Shown one piece after another: positions 4,540-5,438 of a stretch of DNA of 5,438 nt. Within the stretch, counting starts at the first letter, position 1; each line of letters starts with the position of its first letter. Where the stretch lies: assembly GCA_913773715.1 (NCBI GenBank), contig CAJYHD010000251.1, positions 1-5,438 of the forward strand, given 5' to 3'. The stretch is from an uncultured Sphingobium sp. (GTDB lineage Bacteria > Pseudomonadota > Alphaproteobacteria > Sphingomonadales > Sphingomonadaceae). Under the pieces are notes generated by a model. The model saw only the letters and a program-made list of their open reading frames with translations, was not told the origin of the DNA and did not search any database. The position numbers were made by a program, and so were the translations under genes.

Positions 4540-5438
4540 ATGTCTGCGGGCAATGCCATCATGCAACCTTCGAACCTGATCCATGACGGTCCGCTCTTCG
4601 CCGCACCGCGCGCGCCGCAACCGGGGACGCGGACGGGATATTTCGGGGTCGGCGATTTCTTTCGTATCCTGCGACGGCGCTGGATCTTGATCGCGACCAT
4701 TACCGCGATCGGCGTCCTGCTGACGACGATCGTGCTGATGAACATCACGCCGACCTATAGCAGTTCGGCCAAGGTCGTGGTGCAGCCGCCGGACACCGAC
4801 ATATCCTTTGCCACGCCGACCGCTGTCCTCAATCCCAATCAGGAAGCGGACATCGAAACCAAGGTCGAGATGCTTCAGTCGCGGCGGCTGGCACGACGCG
4901 CGGCGACGACGCTGCAACTGGACAAAGATCCCGAGTTCGCGCCGCCTTCGCAGGAACGGCACAAGATCATGCAGTGGTTCCGCGATCTGTTCATCGCGTC
5001 GCCTCCAGCCGACGGTGATCCTGTTCTGCGCGCCAGAGATGCAGAGCGTCTGCGGCAGGAGGCGGTGGCCGACCGCCTGCTCGACAAGGTGCAGGTCGAT
5101 CGCATCGGTCGGTCGAGCACGATCGAGGTGACGGCATCGTCAAAGGACCCAGAAAAGGCCGCGCTGATCGCCAACCGCATCGTCGATACCTATATCCAGG
5201 GTCAGGTTTCGAACGCGCGTGAACAGCGCGATCGTGCCATTCAATCACTGACGCAGCAAGTCGCACAGGTGCGCGGCGAGATGCAGCAGGCCGACGGTGC
5301 GGCGGCAAGCTATCGCGCGCGCAAGGGGTTGCTGGCATCGACGCCCGAAACCCAGGGCGCGATGCAGGTCGCCCAGTCGGCGGGCATATTGGCGCAGACG
5401 CAGGCGGATCGCGCGTTCGAGACACGCCGGGCGCAGCT
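4540..5438 (+). CDS. Wzz/GumC/Wzc-type polysaccharide chain-length determinant or co-polymerase, N-terminal part (partial)
   Basis: An open frame of 299 codons runs off the right edge without a stop. ATG 4540 is preceded by AAGAGGGG (4526-4533), and the frame is closed upstream by TAG 4441-4443 with no other usable start. Residues 1-35 are a Pro/Ala-rich cytoplasmic tail. GVGDFFRILRRRW (36-48) leads into a membrane helix (~48-67), a typical Wzz N-terminus. TYSSSAKVVV (72-81) starts the periplasmic domain, SKDPEKAALIANRIVDTYI (201-219) is the family hallmark before the long helix, and residues ~222-299 are Gln/Ala/Arg-rich and probably coiled coil. Such inner-membrane proteins set chain length and link polymerisation with export. 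Whether a C-terminal BY-kinase domain is fused, as in Wzc, lies outside the window. Context with sugar-modifying genes fits well. Confidence 0.88.
   Translation, partial: MSAGNAIMQPSNLIHDGPLFAAPRAPQPGTRTGYFGVGDFFRILRRRWILIATITAIGVLLTTIVLMNITPTYSSSAKVVVQPPDTDISFATPTAVLNPNQEADIETKVEMLQSRRLARRAATTLQLDKDPEFAPPSQERHKIMQWFRDLFIASPPADGDPVLRARDAERLRQEAVADRLLDKVQVDRIGRSSTIEVTASSKDPEKAALIANRIVDTYIQGQVSNAREQRDRAIQSLTQQVAQVRGEMQQADGAAASYRARKGLLASTPETQGAMQVAQSAGILAQTQADRAFETRRAQ

Noticed and set aside
1..5438. CRISPR arrays, tRNA or rRNA genes, insertion sequences, phage or toxin-antitoxin genes
   Set aside because: I looked on both strands and saw no regularly spaced repeats, cloverleaf sequences, transposase motifs or terminal repeats with target duplications.

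Overview
The window reads as part of a surface-polysaccharide (capsule or exopolysaccharide) locus from a GC-rich alphaproteobacterium. A sphingomonad (Sphingomonas/Sphingobium type) is my best guess, based on codon use, strong GGAGG-type ribosome sites and the gene content. I cannot run a taxonomic search, so this is an inference. Every supported gene is on the + strand. Nearly all the long minus-strand reading frames are antisense shadows of GC-rich genes.

Left block (1-3409) is a tightly packed five-gene operon. It starts with the last residues of a membrane sugar-phosphate transferase, the enzyme type that starts glycan assembly on undecaprenyl phosphate. A sugar-type formyltransferase (91-1014) follows, then a PIG-L/LmbE zinc deacetylase (GTG start, 1011-1688), a CarB-like ATP-grasp ligase (1690-2733) and a HAD phosphatase (2717-3409). 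Junctions overlap by 29, 4 and 17 nt, with one 1-nt gap, so the set is probably translationally coupled. The simplest reading is a sugar-decoration cassette. The deacetylase would free an amine on an N-acetyl-amino sugar, the formyltransferase would cap it with formyl, and the ATP-grasp enzyme would join a carboxylate (for example an amino acid) to an amine. The HAD enzyme would remove a phosphate somewhere in the pathway. Substrates are not visible from sequence.

Middle (3410-3649) is a 240-nt, AT-richer intergenic region. It holds a chain of short mutually exclusive inverted repeats, a 12-bp AT-rich palindrome and a foldable leader ending at a very strong ribosome site. That site drives a TTG-started LuxR/NarL-type regulator (3650-4405). 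The regulator keeps a good C-terminal helix-turn-helix, but its receiver-like domain has lost every phosphorylation residue I can align.

Right (4406-5438): a 134-nt gap carries a 12-of-13-matched dyad. After it comes the N-terminal third or so of a Wzz/GumC/Wzc-type chain-length and export protein, which runs off the end of the window. The layout suggests that the unphosphorylatable regulator controls the export gene, the decoration operon or both.
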